DNA of 64,000 nucleotides from Sphingomonas sp. (GTDB taxonomy: Bacteria; Pseudomonadota; Alphaproteobacteria; Sphingomonadales; Sphingomonadaceae), in assembly GCA_021732445.1 (NCBI GenBank), contig JAKFUZ010000015.1, positions 88,792 to 152,791 on the forward strand, written 5' to 3'. Made by a program: the position numbers and the translations under genes. The notes under the pieces are model-generated. The model was not told the origin of the DNA. It made no database searches and was given only the letters and a program-made list of their open reading frames with translations. Positions 10,691 through 20,056 of this stretch are shown piece by piece. Positions within the stretch are counted from its first letter, which is position 1, and each line of letters begins with the position of its first letter.

Positions 10691-11569
10691 TTACGCGCGC
10701 AAAAGCTGGATGATCGACGAAAAATCGCGGGCGCTGTGCCCGGCATCGGCCTGTGCCTGGTAAAGCTCGGTGGCGCGCGCGCAGACCGGGGCTTGGGCCT
10801 CAGTTGCAACCGCCGCCGCCATGGCAAGCTTCATGTCTTTGAGCATCAAGGCGGTGGCAAAGCCGCCGTCATAATTCCGGTCGGCGGGCGTTTCCGGCCC
10901 CACGCCGGGCACCGGGCAATAGCGTGTCATCGACCAGCTTTGCCCTGAGCTGACGGACGCGATGTCGTAAAATTTCTGCGCGTCCAGCCCGAGCTTTTCG
11001 GCGAGCAGAAACGCCTCGCAGGTCGCCGCCATGGTCGCCCCGAGGATCATGTTGTTGCAGATCTTGGCCGCCTGCCCGGCGCCATTGTCGCCTGCATGGA
11101 TGACCACGTTGCCCATCGCGCTGAGCACCGGTTCAGCCCGCGCAAAACCCTGGTCGCTTCCGCCGACCATGAAAGTGAGCGTGGCGGCATTGGCGGCGGC
11201 GATTCCGCCCGATACGGGCGCATCTACCGCGAGCAACCCCTTCATCGCAGCCGCTTCGGCAACGCGCCGGGCGGTCGCCACGTCGATCGTTGAACAGTCG
11301 ATAAGCAGCGCGCCGGGCGTTGCTGCGGCAAACACGGCATCGGCATAGACCGCCTCGACATGCGCCCCCGCCGGCAGCATCGACACCACCAGTTCTGCAT
11401 CCGCCACCGCAGCGGCGGCGCTGGCCGCCGGCAGGCACCCGGCGGCCCTGGCCCGTTCAAGCGCATCGGCCGACAAATCAAAGGCCCGCACGTCGTGGCC
11501 CGCCTTGGCGAGGTTTGCGGCCATGCCGCCGCCCATATTGCCCAGCCCGATAAAAGCGATGGTCGTCAT
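10691..11569 (-). CDS. mmsB: 3-hydroxyisobutyrate dehydrogenase
   Basis: The ATG at 11569 gives 292 residues; a frame extension upstream lies inside the preceding gene. The NAD-binding motif FIGLGNMGGGMAANL is at the N-terminus, the catalytic DAPVSGG motif near residue 120 and the lysine region GAGQAAKICNNM near residue 170. It oxidises 3-hydroxyisobutyrate to methylmalonate semialdehyde in valine breakdown. Its start overlaps the stop of the enoyl-CoA hydratase gene (TAATG). It is last in the operon and ends 13 bases from glmS, convergently. Confidence 0.94.
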   Translation of the reverse strand: MTTIAFIGLGNMGGGMAANLAKAGHDVRAFDLSADALERARAAGCLPAASAAAAVADAELVVSMLPAGAHVEAVYADAVFAAATPGALLIDCSTIDVATARRVAEAAAMKGLLAVDAPVSGGIAAANAATLTFMVGGSDQGFARAEPVLSAMGNVVIHAGDNGAGQAAKICNNMILGATMAATCEAFLLAEKLGLDAQKFYDIASVSSGQSWSMTRYCPVPGVGPETPADRNYDGGFATALMLKDMKLAMAAAVATEAQAPVCARATELYQAQADAGHSARDFSSIIQLLRA

Positions 11570-12342
11570 TATTGTCCGCTCCAGCTGGGGGTCCGCTTCT
11601 CCACAAAGGCGGCCATGCCTTCTTTCTGGTCGGCCGTGCCGAACAGGGCGTGAAACAGCCGCCGCTCGAACAATATGCCCTGGGTCAGCCCGGTCTCGAA
11701 CGCGGTATTGACCATTTCCTTGTTCGCCTTGGCGGCAAGCGGTGCCATGTCCGCAATGGTAGTGGCGGTTCTCACCGCCTCCTCGATCAGGTCGGCGGCG
11801 GGCACTATCCGGCTGACAAGCCCCGCGCGCTCTGCTTCGGCTGCGTCCATCATCCGGCCCGTCAGGCACATTTCCATCGCCTTGGCCTTGCCGACGGCGC
11901 GCGCCAGCCGCTGCGATCCGCCCATGCCGGGCGATACGCCGAGCTTTATCTCGGGTTGACCGAATTTTGCCGTATCGGCCGCCAGGATGAAGTCGCACAT
12001 CATCGCCAGTTCGCAACCACCGCCCAGCGCATAGCCCGCAACCGCCGCGATGATGGGTTTGCGCGTTGCCGTCACCCGGTCATAACCAGCGAAATGGTTG
12101 GTCCCGAACATCGCGGCAAACCCCATTTCCTGCATTTCCTTGATGTCGGCGCCGGCTGCAAACGCCTTGGCCGAGCCGGTGATTACGGCACAGCCCTGCC
12201 CATCATCGGCATCGAACGCTTCCAGCGCCGCAATCAGCTCAGACAGCAGCTGCGCGTTAAGGGCGTTAAGCGCCTGCGGGCGGTTGAGGGTGAGGAGCGT
12301 CACCCGGCCGCGCCTTTCCAACAGGATCGTCTCATAGGTCAT
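11569..12342 (-). CDS. enoyl-CoA hydratase
   Basis: 257 residues from the ATG at 12342, which overlaps the upstream stop (ATGA); a GTG at 12354 is the alternative start. Crotonase fold: [11 protein letters not shown] oxyanion-hole loop, [15 protein letters not shown], and the hydratase glutamate region [20 protein letters not shown] with both acid residues in place. In this operon it would hydrate methacrylyl-CoA in valine degradation. Confidence 0.93.
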   Translation of the reverse strand: MTYETILLERRGRVTLLTLNRPQALNALNAQLLSELIAALEAFDADDGQGCAVITGSAKAFAAGADIKEMQEMGFAAMFGTNHFAGYDRVTATRKPIIAAVAGYALGGGCELAMMCDFILAADTAKFGQPEIKLGVSPGMGGSQRLARAVGKAKAMEMCLTGRMMDAAEAERAGLVSRIVPAADLIEEAVRTATTIADMAPLAAKANKEMVNTAFETGLTQGILFERRLFHALFGTADQKEGMAAFVEKRTPSWSGQ

Positions 12343-13382
12343 AACGGGGTCCACTCCTCATCGGCGGGCAGGGGGGCGAAGATGGCATCGAGCAGAGCGG
12401 TGCTCACGTCTTGCGGCAAGGCCGGGTTCCAGCGCGGCAGATTGTCCTTGTCGACGATGACCGCGCGCACGCCTTCGGCAAAATCAGGCCGGAGCAGCAC
12501 GCGCGAGGCGATGCGATATTCCATCGTCATGTTATCGGCAAAATCAGTGAGCGCAGCACTTGTCGCCAGTTGACGCAGCGCAACCTTGCAGGTTTGCGGG
12601 CTCTTCGTGCCCAGCGCCGCGCGCTCCTTCATCGCCCAATCCGATCCGTCGGCATCGAGGGCTGCGAGGATGTCCTCGTAGCGGTCGGACGCGAACAGCC
12701 GGTTAATGGCGCCGATCTGCTCGACAAGGCTGGCCGGCGGTGGCGCAACGCTTAACTGGCGCAGGATATTGTCCACCCGGCCCGGCGCCTCAACGATGCG
12801 CGCCTTGGCCTCCGCAAGCGCCTCGGCCGGCAGATAATGCGTGGCAAGGCCAAGCGCGAGGCACGCCGCGCCATCGAGCCGCGCCCCGGTAAGCGCCAGA
12901 TAGCGCCCCACCCGCCCTTCAACCCGCGACAGATACCATCCGCCCCCGACATCGGGGAACAGGCCAATGCCCGTCTCCGGCATGGCCAGCCGCGTGTTTT
13001 CGGTCGCTATCCTGATCGACGCGGGCTGCGCAAGGCCAACCCCGCCCCCCATCGTAATACCATCCATAAAGGCGATAACGGGCTTGGGATAGCTGAAGAG
13101 CTGGTGGTTCAGCCGGTATTCGTCGTGAAAAAAGCGCCGCCCTTCGGCACCCCCCGCTGCTGCGCTGTCTGCCAGCATTCGTATGTCGCCGCCGGCGCAA
13201 AACCCGCGCCCTTCGGCATGGTCGATGAGCACCGCCTCCACCGCGTCATCGCCTGCCCATGCCGCCAGCGCCGCGCTCATCATGTGCACCATGTCGAGGG
13301 TGAGCGCATGGAGTGCGGCCGGGCGGTTGAGGCTCAACCGGCCCGCCCGCCCCTCAATCCTGGCAAGCACCGTATCGCTCAT
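12339..13382 (-). CDS. 3-hydroxyisobutyryl-CoA hydrolase (crotonase family)
   Basis: 347 residues, longer than a hydratase and matching HIBYL-CoA hydrolase. Diagnostic segments are [33 protein letters not shown], and [20 protein letters not shown], with the late [23 protein letters not shown] region followed by [11 protein letters not shown]. It releases free 3-hydroxyisobutyrate, the substrate of MmsB. It is coupled by ATGA overlaps to both neighbours, which fixes the operon order. Confidence 0.93.
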   Translation of the reverse strand: MSDTVLARIEGRAGRLSLNRPAALHALTLDMVHMMSAALAAWAGDDAVEAVLIDHAEGRGFCAGGDIRMLADSAAAGGAEGRRFFHDEYRLNHQLFSYPKPVIAFMDGITMGGGVGLAQPASIRIATENTRLAMPETGIGLFPDVGGGWYLSRVEGRVGRYLALTGARLDGAACLALGLATHYLPAEALAEAKARIVEAPGRVDNILRQLSVAPPPASLVEQIGAINRLFASDRYEDILAALDADGSDWAMKERAALGTKSPQTCKVALRQLATSAALTDFADNMTMEYRIASRVLLRPDFAEGVRAVIVDKDNLPRWNPALPQDVSTALLDAIFAPLPADEEWTPL

Positions 13383-14524
13383 TGGCGTGTCAAGTCGCGG
13401 CCGATAATCATCCGCATGACCTGATTGGTCCCCTCCAATATCGAATGCACCCGCAAATCGCGCCAGAAGCGTTCGATGGGGTAATCCATCAGATAGCCGT
13501 ATCCGCCATGGAGCTGGAGCGCACGGTCTGCCACTGCCGAGCCGGTATCCGTCGCGAGCCGCTTGGCCATGGCCGCAAAGCGCGTTTTGTCGGGCGCGTT
13601 CGCGGTCACCTTGGCCGCTGCGATATAGAGCAGGGCACGCGCCGCCTCCAGTTCCGTGGCCATGTCGGCGAGCATGAACTGCGTGTTCTGAAAGTCGCTG
13701 ACCGCGGTGCCAAACTGCCGGCGCTCCCGCGTATAGGCGATCGCCTCGTCAAGGCAGCGCTGCGCCCCGCCCAGCGAACAGGCGCCGATGTTGAGCCGAC
13801 CGCCGTCCAGCCCCATCATCGCGATGCGAAAACCCTCCCCCTCGCCGCCGACAAGGTTGGCGACCGGCACGCGGACGCCATCAAAAATCACCTGTGCGGT
13901 CGGCTGCGAATGCCAGCCGAGCTTGCGCTCGTTGGCGCCAAAGGACAGGCCGGGCATGTCTTTTTCAATGACGAGGCACGAGATGCCCTTAGGCCCCTCC
14001 TCCCCGGTGCGCACCATGGTGACGTAGATTTCATTCTCGCCGCCGCCCGAAATGAACTGCTTGGTGCCGGTGACGATATAGTCATCGCCGTCGCGCACCG
14101 CCCTGGTTTTGAGCGCGGCGGCATCGGAGCCGGAGCCCGGCTCGGTCAGGCAATAGCTGGCAATCTGGTCCATCGCGACCAGCCGGGGCAGGTATGTCGC
14201 CTTCACGGCTTGGCCGCCGAACCGGTCGATCATCCAGCTTGCCATGTTGTGGATTGAAATAAAGGCGGAGGTGGAGGGGCAGCCATAGGCCATCGCCTCC
14301 ATGATTAGCGCTGCTTCCAGCCGCCCCAGATTGATGCCGCCCGATGCCTCACTCACATAGATCGAGGCAAAGCCAAGCCCGGCCGCTGCCTTTATCGTAT
14401 CGCGCGGGAAAATGTGCTTTTCGTCCCACTCGGCGGCATGGGGCGTAATGCGATCAGCGGTGAACCTGCGCGCAAGATCCTGAATTTCGCGCTGCTCGTC
14501 CGTGAGCGTGAACGGGTCGGTCAT
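13379..14524 (-). CDS. acyl-CoA dehydrogenase (probable isobutyryl-CoA dehydrogenase)
   Basis: The ATG at 14524 gives 381 residues. ACAD signatures: YCLTEPGSGSDAAALKTRA and the C-terminal GGYGYLMDYPIERFWRDLR, with the catalytic-base region SILEGTNQVMRMIIGRDL at the end. FAD enzyme that desaturates a short branched acyl-CoA. The flanking mmsA, hydrolase and mmsB genes make isobutyryl-CoA the probable substrate. Five bases separate it from mmsA. Confidence 0.92.
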   Translation of the reverse strand: MTDPFTLTDEQREIQDLARRFTADRITPHAAEWDEKHIFPRDTIKAAAGLGFASIYVSEASGGINLGRLEAALIMEAMAYGCPSTSAFISIHNMASWMIDRFGGQAVKATYLPRLVAMDQIASYCLTEPGSGSDAAALKTRAVRDGDDYIVTGTKQFISGGGENEIYVTMVRTGEEGPKGISCLVIEKDMPGLSFGANERKLGWHSQPTAQVIFDGVRVPVANLVGGEGEGFRIAMMGLDGGRLNIGACSLGGAQRCLDEAIAYTRERRQFGTAVSDFQNTQFMLADMATELEAARALLYIAAAKVTANAPDKTRFAAMAKRLATDTGSAVADRALQLHGGYGYLMDYPIERFWRDLRVHSILEGTNQVMRMIIGRDLTRQ

Positions 14525-14529
14525 CGCGC

Positions 14530-16026
14530 TTACCCCATCGTCGGAATGACGAACGCATTGGAACCGTCGGGCGATCCGTCGGGCCAGCGCTGGGTGATGG
14601 TTTTGACCTTGGTCCAGAATTTCACGCCTTCCATTCCGTGCTGGTTGGTGTCCCCAAAGGCAGAGCGTTTCCACCCGCCAAAGCTGTGATAGGCAACCGG
14701 CACCGGGATCGGCACGTTGATGCCGACCATGCCGACATTGACGCGGGCGGCAAATTCGCGCGCGGCGTGGCCGTTGCGCGTGAAGATCGCGACACCATTG
14801 CCATATTGGTGCTCGCTCGGCAGCCGCACCGCCTCTTCAAAATCGGCGGCACGCACAATCTGGAGCACGGGGCCGAAAATCTCTTCCTTGTAGCTCTGCA
14901 TGGTCGCGGTCACATGATCGAACAGCGACGGGCCAATGAAGAACCCGGCCTCATGCCCCTGCAGGCTGAACCCGCGCCCGTCGACGACGAGTTCTGCGCC
15001 TTCGTCAACGCCGGTCTGAATCCAGTTCTCCACGCGCTGCTTGTGCGCCGCGTTCACCACCGGGCCATAATGCGCGTCGTCATCCGTGCTGATGCCAACG
15101 CGCAGGGCCGCAATCGCCGGCAGCAGCTTTTCGCGCAGCGCCTGTGCCGTCTTGTCGCCGACCGGCACCACCACCGGCAGCGCCATGCACCGCTCGCCCG
15201 CTGACCCGAAGGCGGCGCCCGACAGCTCGCTCACCACCTGATCGAGATCGGCATCGGGCATGACGATACCGTGATTCTTCGCGCCACCCATCGCCTGCAC
15301 GCGCTTGCCCGCGTCAACGCCGCGCCGATAAACATAATGCGCGATGTCGGAGGAGCCGACAAAGCTGACCGCAGCAATGGCCGGATGGTCGAGAATGGCA
15401 TCGACCATCTCCTTGTCACCGTGCACCACCTGCAAAATGCCCTCCGGCGCGCCGGCCTCCCGCATCAGTTCGGCGAGCCGCACCGGGACTGATGGGTCGC
15501 GCTCGGAAGGTTTCAGGATGAACGCATTGCCGCAGGCAATCGCCACCCCGAACATCCACATCGGAATCATCGCGGGGAAATTGAACGGCGTAATCCCCGC
15601 GCCAATGCCGAGCGGCTGGCGCATCGAATAAACGTCGATCCCCGGCCCTGCGCCCTGCGTATAGTCGCCCTTCAACACATGGGGAATGCCGCAGGCGAAC
15701 TCGATCACGTCGAGCCCGCGCTGAACATCGCCGCGCGCATCGGCCACCACCTTGCCATGCTCCGACGACAGCAGCCGTGCCAGATCGTCGATATTGGCTT
15801 CCACCAGCCGCTTGAATTCGAACATCACCCGCGCCCGGCGTTGCGGATTGGTCGCGGCCCAGCCGGGTTGTGCAGCGAGCGCCGCCGCCACGGCGCGGTC
15901 AAGATCAGCTTGAGAGCCCAGCATCACCTGCGCCTGGACAGCGCCCGAATTGGGATCGAACACATCACTCATCCGCCCGGCACCGCCACCTGAATGGCCA
16001 ACGATGTGATGGTCGATGATGCGCAT
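14530..16026 (-). CDS. mmsA: methylmalonate-semialdehyde dehydrogenase (CoA-acylating)
   Basis: 498 residues, ALDH superfamily. GAGITPFNFPAMIPMWMFG near residue 145 and the catalytic Cys in GSAGERCMALPVVVPVG near residue 285 are diagnostic of MmsA. It converts methylmalonate semialdehyde to propionyl-CoA. It is first in the valine operon; a GAGG-containing leader precedes the ATG at 16026. A 246-base divergent promoter region separates it from the GGDEF/EAL response regulator. Confidence 0.95.
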   Translation of the reverse strand: MRIIDHHIVGHSGGGAGRMSDVFDPNSGAVQAQVMLGSQADLDRAVAAALAAQPGWAATNPQRRARVMFEFKRLVEANIDDLARLLSSEHGKVVADARGDVQRGLDVIEFACGIPHVLKGDYTQGAGPGIDVYSMRQPLGIGAGITPFNFPAMIPMWMFGVAIACGNAFILKPSERDPSVPVRLAELMREAGAPEGILQVVHGDKEMVDAILDHPAIAAVSFVGSSDIAHYVYRRGVDAGKRVQAMGGAKNHGIVMPDADLDQVVSELSGAAFGSAGERCMALPVVVPVGDKTAQALREKLLPAIAALRVGISTDDDAHYGPVVNAAHKQRVENWIQTGVDEGAELVVDGRGFSLQGHEAGFFIGPSLFDHVTATMQSYKEEIFGPVLQIVRAADFEEAVRLPSEHQYGNGVAIFTRNGHAAREFAARVNVGMVGINVPIPVPVAYHSFGGWKRSAFGDTNQHGMEGVKFWTKVKTITQRWPDGSPDGSNAFVIPTMG

Positions 16027-16272
16027 CCCTCAGTCTCCGCCGCGGCACGTTTTTGACGATAGCTGTCGCCTTGCCACCGAAGCCGGGCCGCTTCAACCGC
16101 CGATCAGGGCACAGCCGCACGCGCCGGGCCAGCTGAAAAGAATTTACGGCGCCTTAACCCTCCTTCGATACGCTTGGGAAACGGCGCTTTGCGGGGGGTG
16201 CGGATGACCGGGTTACTTGCCTCCCTTCGGCGCGCCGACACGCATTTTTGCTGATTGTGACGGGAGTAGCCG

Positions 16273-18177
16273 GTGCGCATTCTGATAATCGACGACGAAC
16301 CGGGCATGCACGATTCCTATCGGCACTGCTTTGCGCCGCGTCCTGCCAACCAAGACGCGTTATCGGCAATGGCGGCTGAATTGTTCGGCGATGAAGACGG
16401 CGCGGAACCCGCAGCAGAGGCCGCGCCCGAGTTTCGCCGCACCCATGTGATGCAGGGGGTGGATGGTGTCAGCGAAATCCGCAAGGCGCTGGCCGAGGGC
16501 GACCCGTTTTCGGTTGCGTTCATCGACATCCGCATGCCGCCCGGCATTGATGGCAAGGAAACCGCCAAACGCATCCGCGCGCTTGATCCGGCCATTAACC
16601 TTGTGATCGTGACGGGCTTTTCAGACTTTTCGCCGCTAGAAATTTCGCGCGCCGCCGGGCCAGCCGACAAGATTTTCTACATCGCCAAGCCGTTTGAAGT
16701 CGCCGAAGTGACGCAAATGGCCACCGCACTTGCCAAGCGGTGGCAGGTCGATCTCGACCTTGCCGCTGCCCGTGAAATGCTGGCCCTGCAGGTCGTGACG
16801 CTTGAGGAACAGAGCGCTGAACTGGCCGCCAATGAAAGCCATGCGCTGCACCTGGCCAATTATGATTCGCTGACCGACGCGCCCAACCGGCTGGCATTTC
16901 TGAAAGCGCTCACCGAACGCGCGCGCGGGACCGAGATGTTCGCCACTGCAATGCTCGATCTCGACCGGTTCAAAATCGTAAACGACACGCTTGGCCATCT
17001 GGCAGGCGACGACATGATCCGATCCGTCTATGCCCTGCTCGCCAAATCGGTGCCTGAAGGGGCGATGGTCGCGCGGCTGGGTGGCGATGAGTTTGGTATT
17101 CTGTTCGATACGCTCGGCGAGGAAGCCGCGATAATGACGTGCGAACGCATCGTTCGCGACTGCTCGGTAAGCCTCAAGGTGTTCGGGCACGCGGTTGAGG
17201 CAAGCGTGTCGATGGGCGTCGTTGTGACCGCGGCAGCGCCCGTCAGCGACCCGGTTCATGTCCTGCGCCGCGCGGACCTTGCGCTAAACGAGGCCAAGCG
17301 GGCTGGTCGCGGGGTGGTGCGCGCGTTTGACGAGAGCATGGACGAGAGCATCCGCTTCCGCCGACGGATCGAAGGCGGGCTGAGCGAGGCAATCGTCAAC
17401 CGTGAACTGTCGCTGGCCTATCAGCCGATTGTCGCGCGCGACGGGCTGGAAATTGTCGGCTTCGAGGCGTTGCTGCGCTGGAACAGCCCGGAATATGGCG
17501 CGATTTCGCCCGCGATGTTCATCCCCATTGCCGAAGAAAGCAACCTCATCCACGAACTTGGCGACTGGGTTCTGGGCGAAGCACTGGCGGAGCTCGCCAA
17601 CTGGCCGGGCCAATATGTGTCGGTCAATTTTTCGCCGCGCCAGTTCCGCCGCCATAATTTCGTCGCGCGCCTGCTGGAGCAAGTGCAGCAATTTGGCGTG
17701 GCGCCGGCAAGGCTCCAGATCGAAATAACCGAAACCGCGATTTTCGACGATGCCGACCGCGCGGCAGACACGCTCTACCGGCTGCGGCAAATGGGGTTCA
17801 AAATCGCGCTCGATGATTTCGGAACCGGCTATTCAAGCCTTTACAACATCCGCAAATTCGCGCTCGACAGCCTCAAGATTGACCGCAGTTTCATCGACGG
17901 CATGGGCCGCGAGCGCGAAAGCGCGGCCATCGTCCACTCGATCATCCATCTGGGCCGCGCGCTGGGGCTCGGCATCATTGCCGAAGGTGTGGAAACCGAG
18001 GCGCAAGCGCAGGCGCTGCGAATTGCCGGGGCGTCACACCTCCAGGGCTATTACTTCGCGCGGCCAGTGCCTGCCGGGCAGGCCCGCGCCATGGCCGCCG
18101 CCGGCCACATCGAAGGCAAGGACGACCCCGGCGACGCACCGCTCGTCTATCAACCGAGGACCGGGACGCACGCCTGA
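16273..18177 (+). CDS. response regulator with REC, GGDEF and EAL domains
   Basis: 634 residues from a GTG start with GGAG seven bases upstream. REC domain (about 1-155): acidic pair IIDDEPGM, then an unusual insertion of some 40 acidic/Ala-rich residues before the phospho-acceptor in FIDIRMPPGIDG, and the lysine in FYIAKPFE. GGDEF domain (about 195-355) has intact GGDEF in ARLGGDEFGILF; no RxxD inhibitory site is seen just before it. EAL domain (about 370-615) has EALLRW, EITETAIF, LDDFGTGYSSL and LKIDRSFI. It may both make and degrade c-di-GMP. It overlaps the next gene (TGATG), its likely kinase. Confidence 0.93.
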   Translation: MRILIIDDEPGMHDSYRHCFAPRPANQDALSAMAAELFGDEDGAEPAAEAAPEFRRTHVMQGVDGVSEIRKALAEGDPFSVAFIDIRMPPGIDGKETAKRIRALDPAINLVIVTGFSDFSPLEISRAAGPADKIFYIAKPFEVAEVTQMATALAKRWQVDLDLAAAREMLALQVVTLEEQSAELAANESHALHLANYDSLTDAPNRLAFLKALTERARGTEMFATAMLDLDRFKIVNDTLGHLAGDDMIRSVYALLAKSVPEGAMVARLGGDEFGILFDTLGEEAAIMTCERIVRDCSVSLKVFGHAVEASVSMGVVVTAAAPVSDPVHVLRRADLALNEAKRAGRGVVRAFDESMDESIRFRRRIEGGLSEAIVNRELSLAYQPIVARDGLEIVGFEALLRWNSPEYGAISPAMFIPIAEESNLIHELGDWVLGEALAELANWPGQYVSVNFSPRQFRRHNFVARLLEQVQQFGVAPARLQIEITETAIFDDADRAADTLYRLRQMGFKIALDDFGTGYSSLYNIRKFALDSLKIDRSFIDGMGRERESAAIVHSIIHLGRALGLGIIAEGVETEAQAQALRIAGASHLQGYYFARPVPAGQARAMAAAGHIEGKDDPGDAPLVYQPRTGTHA

Positions 18178-20051
18178 TGCGCCTGGCCGCGCTTTCCGGC
18201 CGGCTCGCGGCGCCACGGTCGCTGGGTGCCAAGCTGCTGCTTGTCCTGCTTGCAGCGGGCCTGCTCGGCGCGCTGGCAATCACCGCGTTGCTGGCGCTCG
18301 TCATCACACCCAGCTTCGACCAGCTTGAGCGCACCGCCGTGACCGCGCACATCCAGCGCACCCGGGCAGCCCTTGGCGAATATATCTCCAAGGTCGAAAG
18401 TGCCGTGCGCGATTATGGCGACTGGAATTCAAGCTACGACTATGTCGTCCACCCCAACCCGGCGTTCGAACGCGAATCCTTCTCACCGCTGGCGATGGCC
18501 AATCTCGATGTGAACGGCATGGCCTATGTCCGCGCGGATGGCAGCATCATCATCGCCCGCTGGCTCGACCTCAATAGTCAGCACGACGTGGGTACCATGC
18601 GTCGCCAGTTCATCGACGCTATTCACAAAATCAATTTTTCCCAGGCACTTGGACATAGAAATTCAACCGCCTTCTACACACGCATCGGGCCGGTAGTGGC
18701 TGCGGTCGGCGTTGCGCAGGTGCGCCGCAGCGACGGCAGCGGCACGCCGCGCGGGCATGTGCTGATGGTCCGGCAGATAACGCAGCGGCAATTGTCGGCG
18801 CTCCTGCAGGTGCCGGCCGCGCTTGGGCCCCCGGCCGGCGACAATGCCCGCATCATGCCGGCACCTCGCGAAATGACGATTTCGCTACCTATCCGCGGGC
18901 CCGACAACCGCGCCGTCGCCAGCGCATCCTTCACGGTGCCGCGCGACGTCTCCACGCTCGGCCGGGGGATATTGCTGCTGGCGGTAGCCGGCTCGTGCCT
19001 GTTGCTGCTGATGGTCCTGTTCGTGCTGCGGCGGATGATCGCGCAACTGGTGCTCGCGCCGCTTAGCCGGGTCGAACAACATATGCAGCACGTAACTGCC
19101 TCGGGCACGCTCGGTTTGCTCGCCGACGATGGGCGCCGCGACGAAATCGGCTCGCTGGGGCGCAGTTTCAACATGATGCTGAAGCAGCTTAAGGATTTGC
19201 GTGAACAAATCGAGGTGCAAAGCTTTGCGCTTGGCCGCAGTGAAAGCGCGGTCGTGGTGATGCACAATGTGCGCAACGCGCTGACCCCGGTCAGCACCAT
19301 TTTGTCGCGCAGTCTGGGCGAAGGCCCGGCAACCGACCCCGCCACGCTGGCGCGCGCCACTGCCGAGCTTGCCCGCTGCGACACGCCGACAGCCCGGCGC
19401 CAGAAGCTCGCGGCCTTTGTGGCTGCCGGAATCCAGGCCGAACATGCCGCCCATGCAGAGCGCCAGCGGCAGTTGCGTGCTGGCCGGGACGCCATGCAGC
19501 AGGTTCTCGAGATCATCGGCGCACAGCAGGCAAGGGCGCATGAGCGGCCGCAGGTGGCGCCGTGCGACGTCGCGGACATTCTGGCGCAGAACGCGACCAT
19601 TGCCCGCTATTCCGGCGACACGGCAATACAGTTTGACTGCCCCGGCGTGCCCTGTCCCGTGCTCGCCAACCGGGTGATACTGAGCCAGGTGATTGGCAAT
19701 CTGTTCGGCAACGCTGCTGAATCCATCGCTGCAACCGGGCGCGGCCAGGGCACGATCAGCGTGTCGATTACCGCCCATGCCGGCAGGGTCGACATCGCCA
19801 TCCGCGATGATGGCGAAGGATTCTCGGCAGCAACGGGCAAGGCGCTTTTCCAGCGCGGATATTCAACGCGCGGCCACAAATCCGGCGGGCTGGGGCTGCA
19901 CTGGTGCGCCAATGCGATGACGGCGATGGACGGCGCGCTGCGACTGGAAAGCGACGGGCCGGGCAAGGGCGCTGTCGCCACCCTGACGCTTAACGCCGCA
20001 CCATCGGCCGTGAGCGAAGGCGCCGCGCCCGCCGCGCAGCTCGCGGCCTGA
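18177..20051 (+). CDS. sensor histidine kinase with CHASE4 sensor and HAMP domain
   Basis: 624 residues. TM1 about 20-45 and TM2 about 260-282 flank a periplasmic CHASE4-like domain (VRDYGDWNSSYDYV ... FYTRIGPVVAAVGVAQVRRS). HAMP follows (..LAPLSRVEQHMQHV, DEIGSLGRSFNMML). The phospho-acceptor histidine is probably in VVMHNVRNALTPVST (about residue 362), which lacks the usual acidic residue right after His. The HATPase has LFGNAAESI as a modified N box, then RDDGEGF and STRGHKSGGLGLHWCANAM. It is translationally coupled to the response regulator, so the two probably form one signalling pair. The signal is unknown. Confidence 0.9.
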   Translation: MRLAALSGRLAAPRSLGAKLLLVLLAAGLLGALAITALLALVITPSFDQLERTAVTAHIQRTRAALGEYISKVESAVRDYGDWNSSYDYVVHPNPAFERESFSPLAMANLDVNGMAYVRADGSIIIARWLDLNSQHDVGTMRRQFIDAIHKINFSQALGHRNSTAFYTRIGPVVAAVGVAQVRRSDGSGTPRGHVLMVRQITQRQLSALLQVPAALGPPAGDNARIMPAPREMTISLPIRGPDNRAVASASFTVPRDVSTLGRGILLLAVAGSCLLLLMVLFVLRRMIAQLVLAPLSRVEQHMQHVTASGTLGLLADDGRRDEIGSLGRSFNMMLKQLKDLREQIEVQSFALGRSESAVVVMHNVRNALTPVSTILSRSLGEGPATDPATLARATAELARCDTPTARRQKLAAFVAAGIQAEHAAHAERQRQLRAGRDAMQQVLEIIGAQQARAHERPQVAPCDVADILAQNATIARYSGDTAIQFDCPGVPCPVLANRVILSQVIGNLFGNAAESIAATGRGQGTISVSITAHAGRVDIAIRDDGEGFSAATGKALFQRGYSTRGHKSGGLGLHWCANAMTAMDGALRLESDGPGKGAVATLTLNAAPSAVSEGAAPAAQLAA

Positions 20052-20056
20052 CTGGC

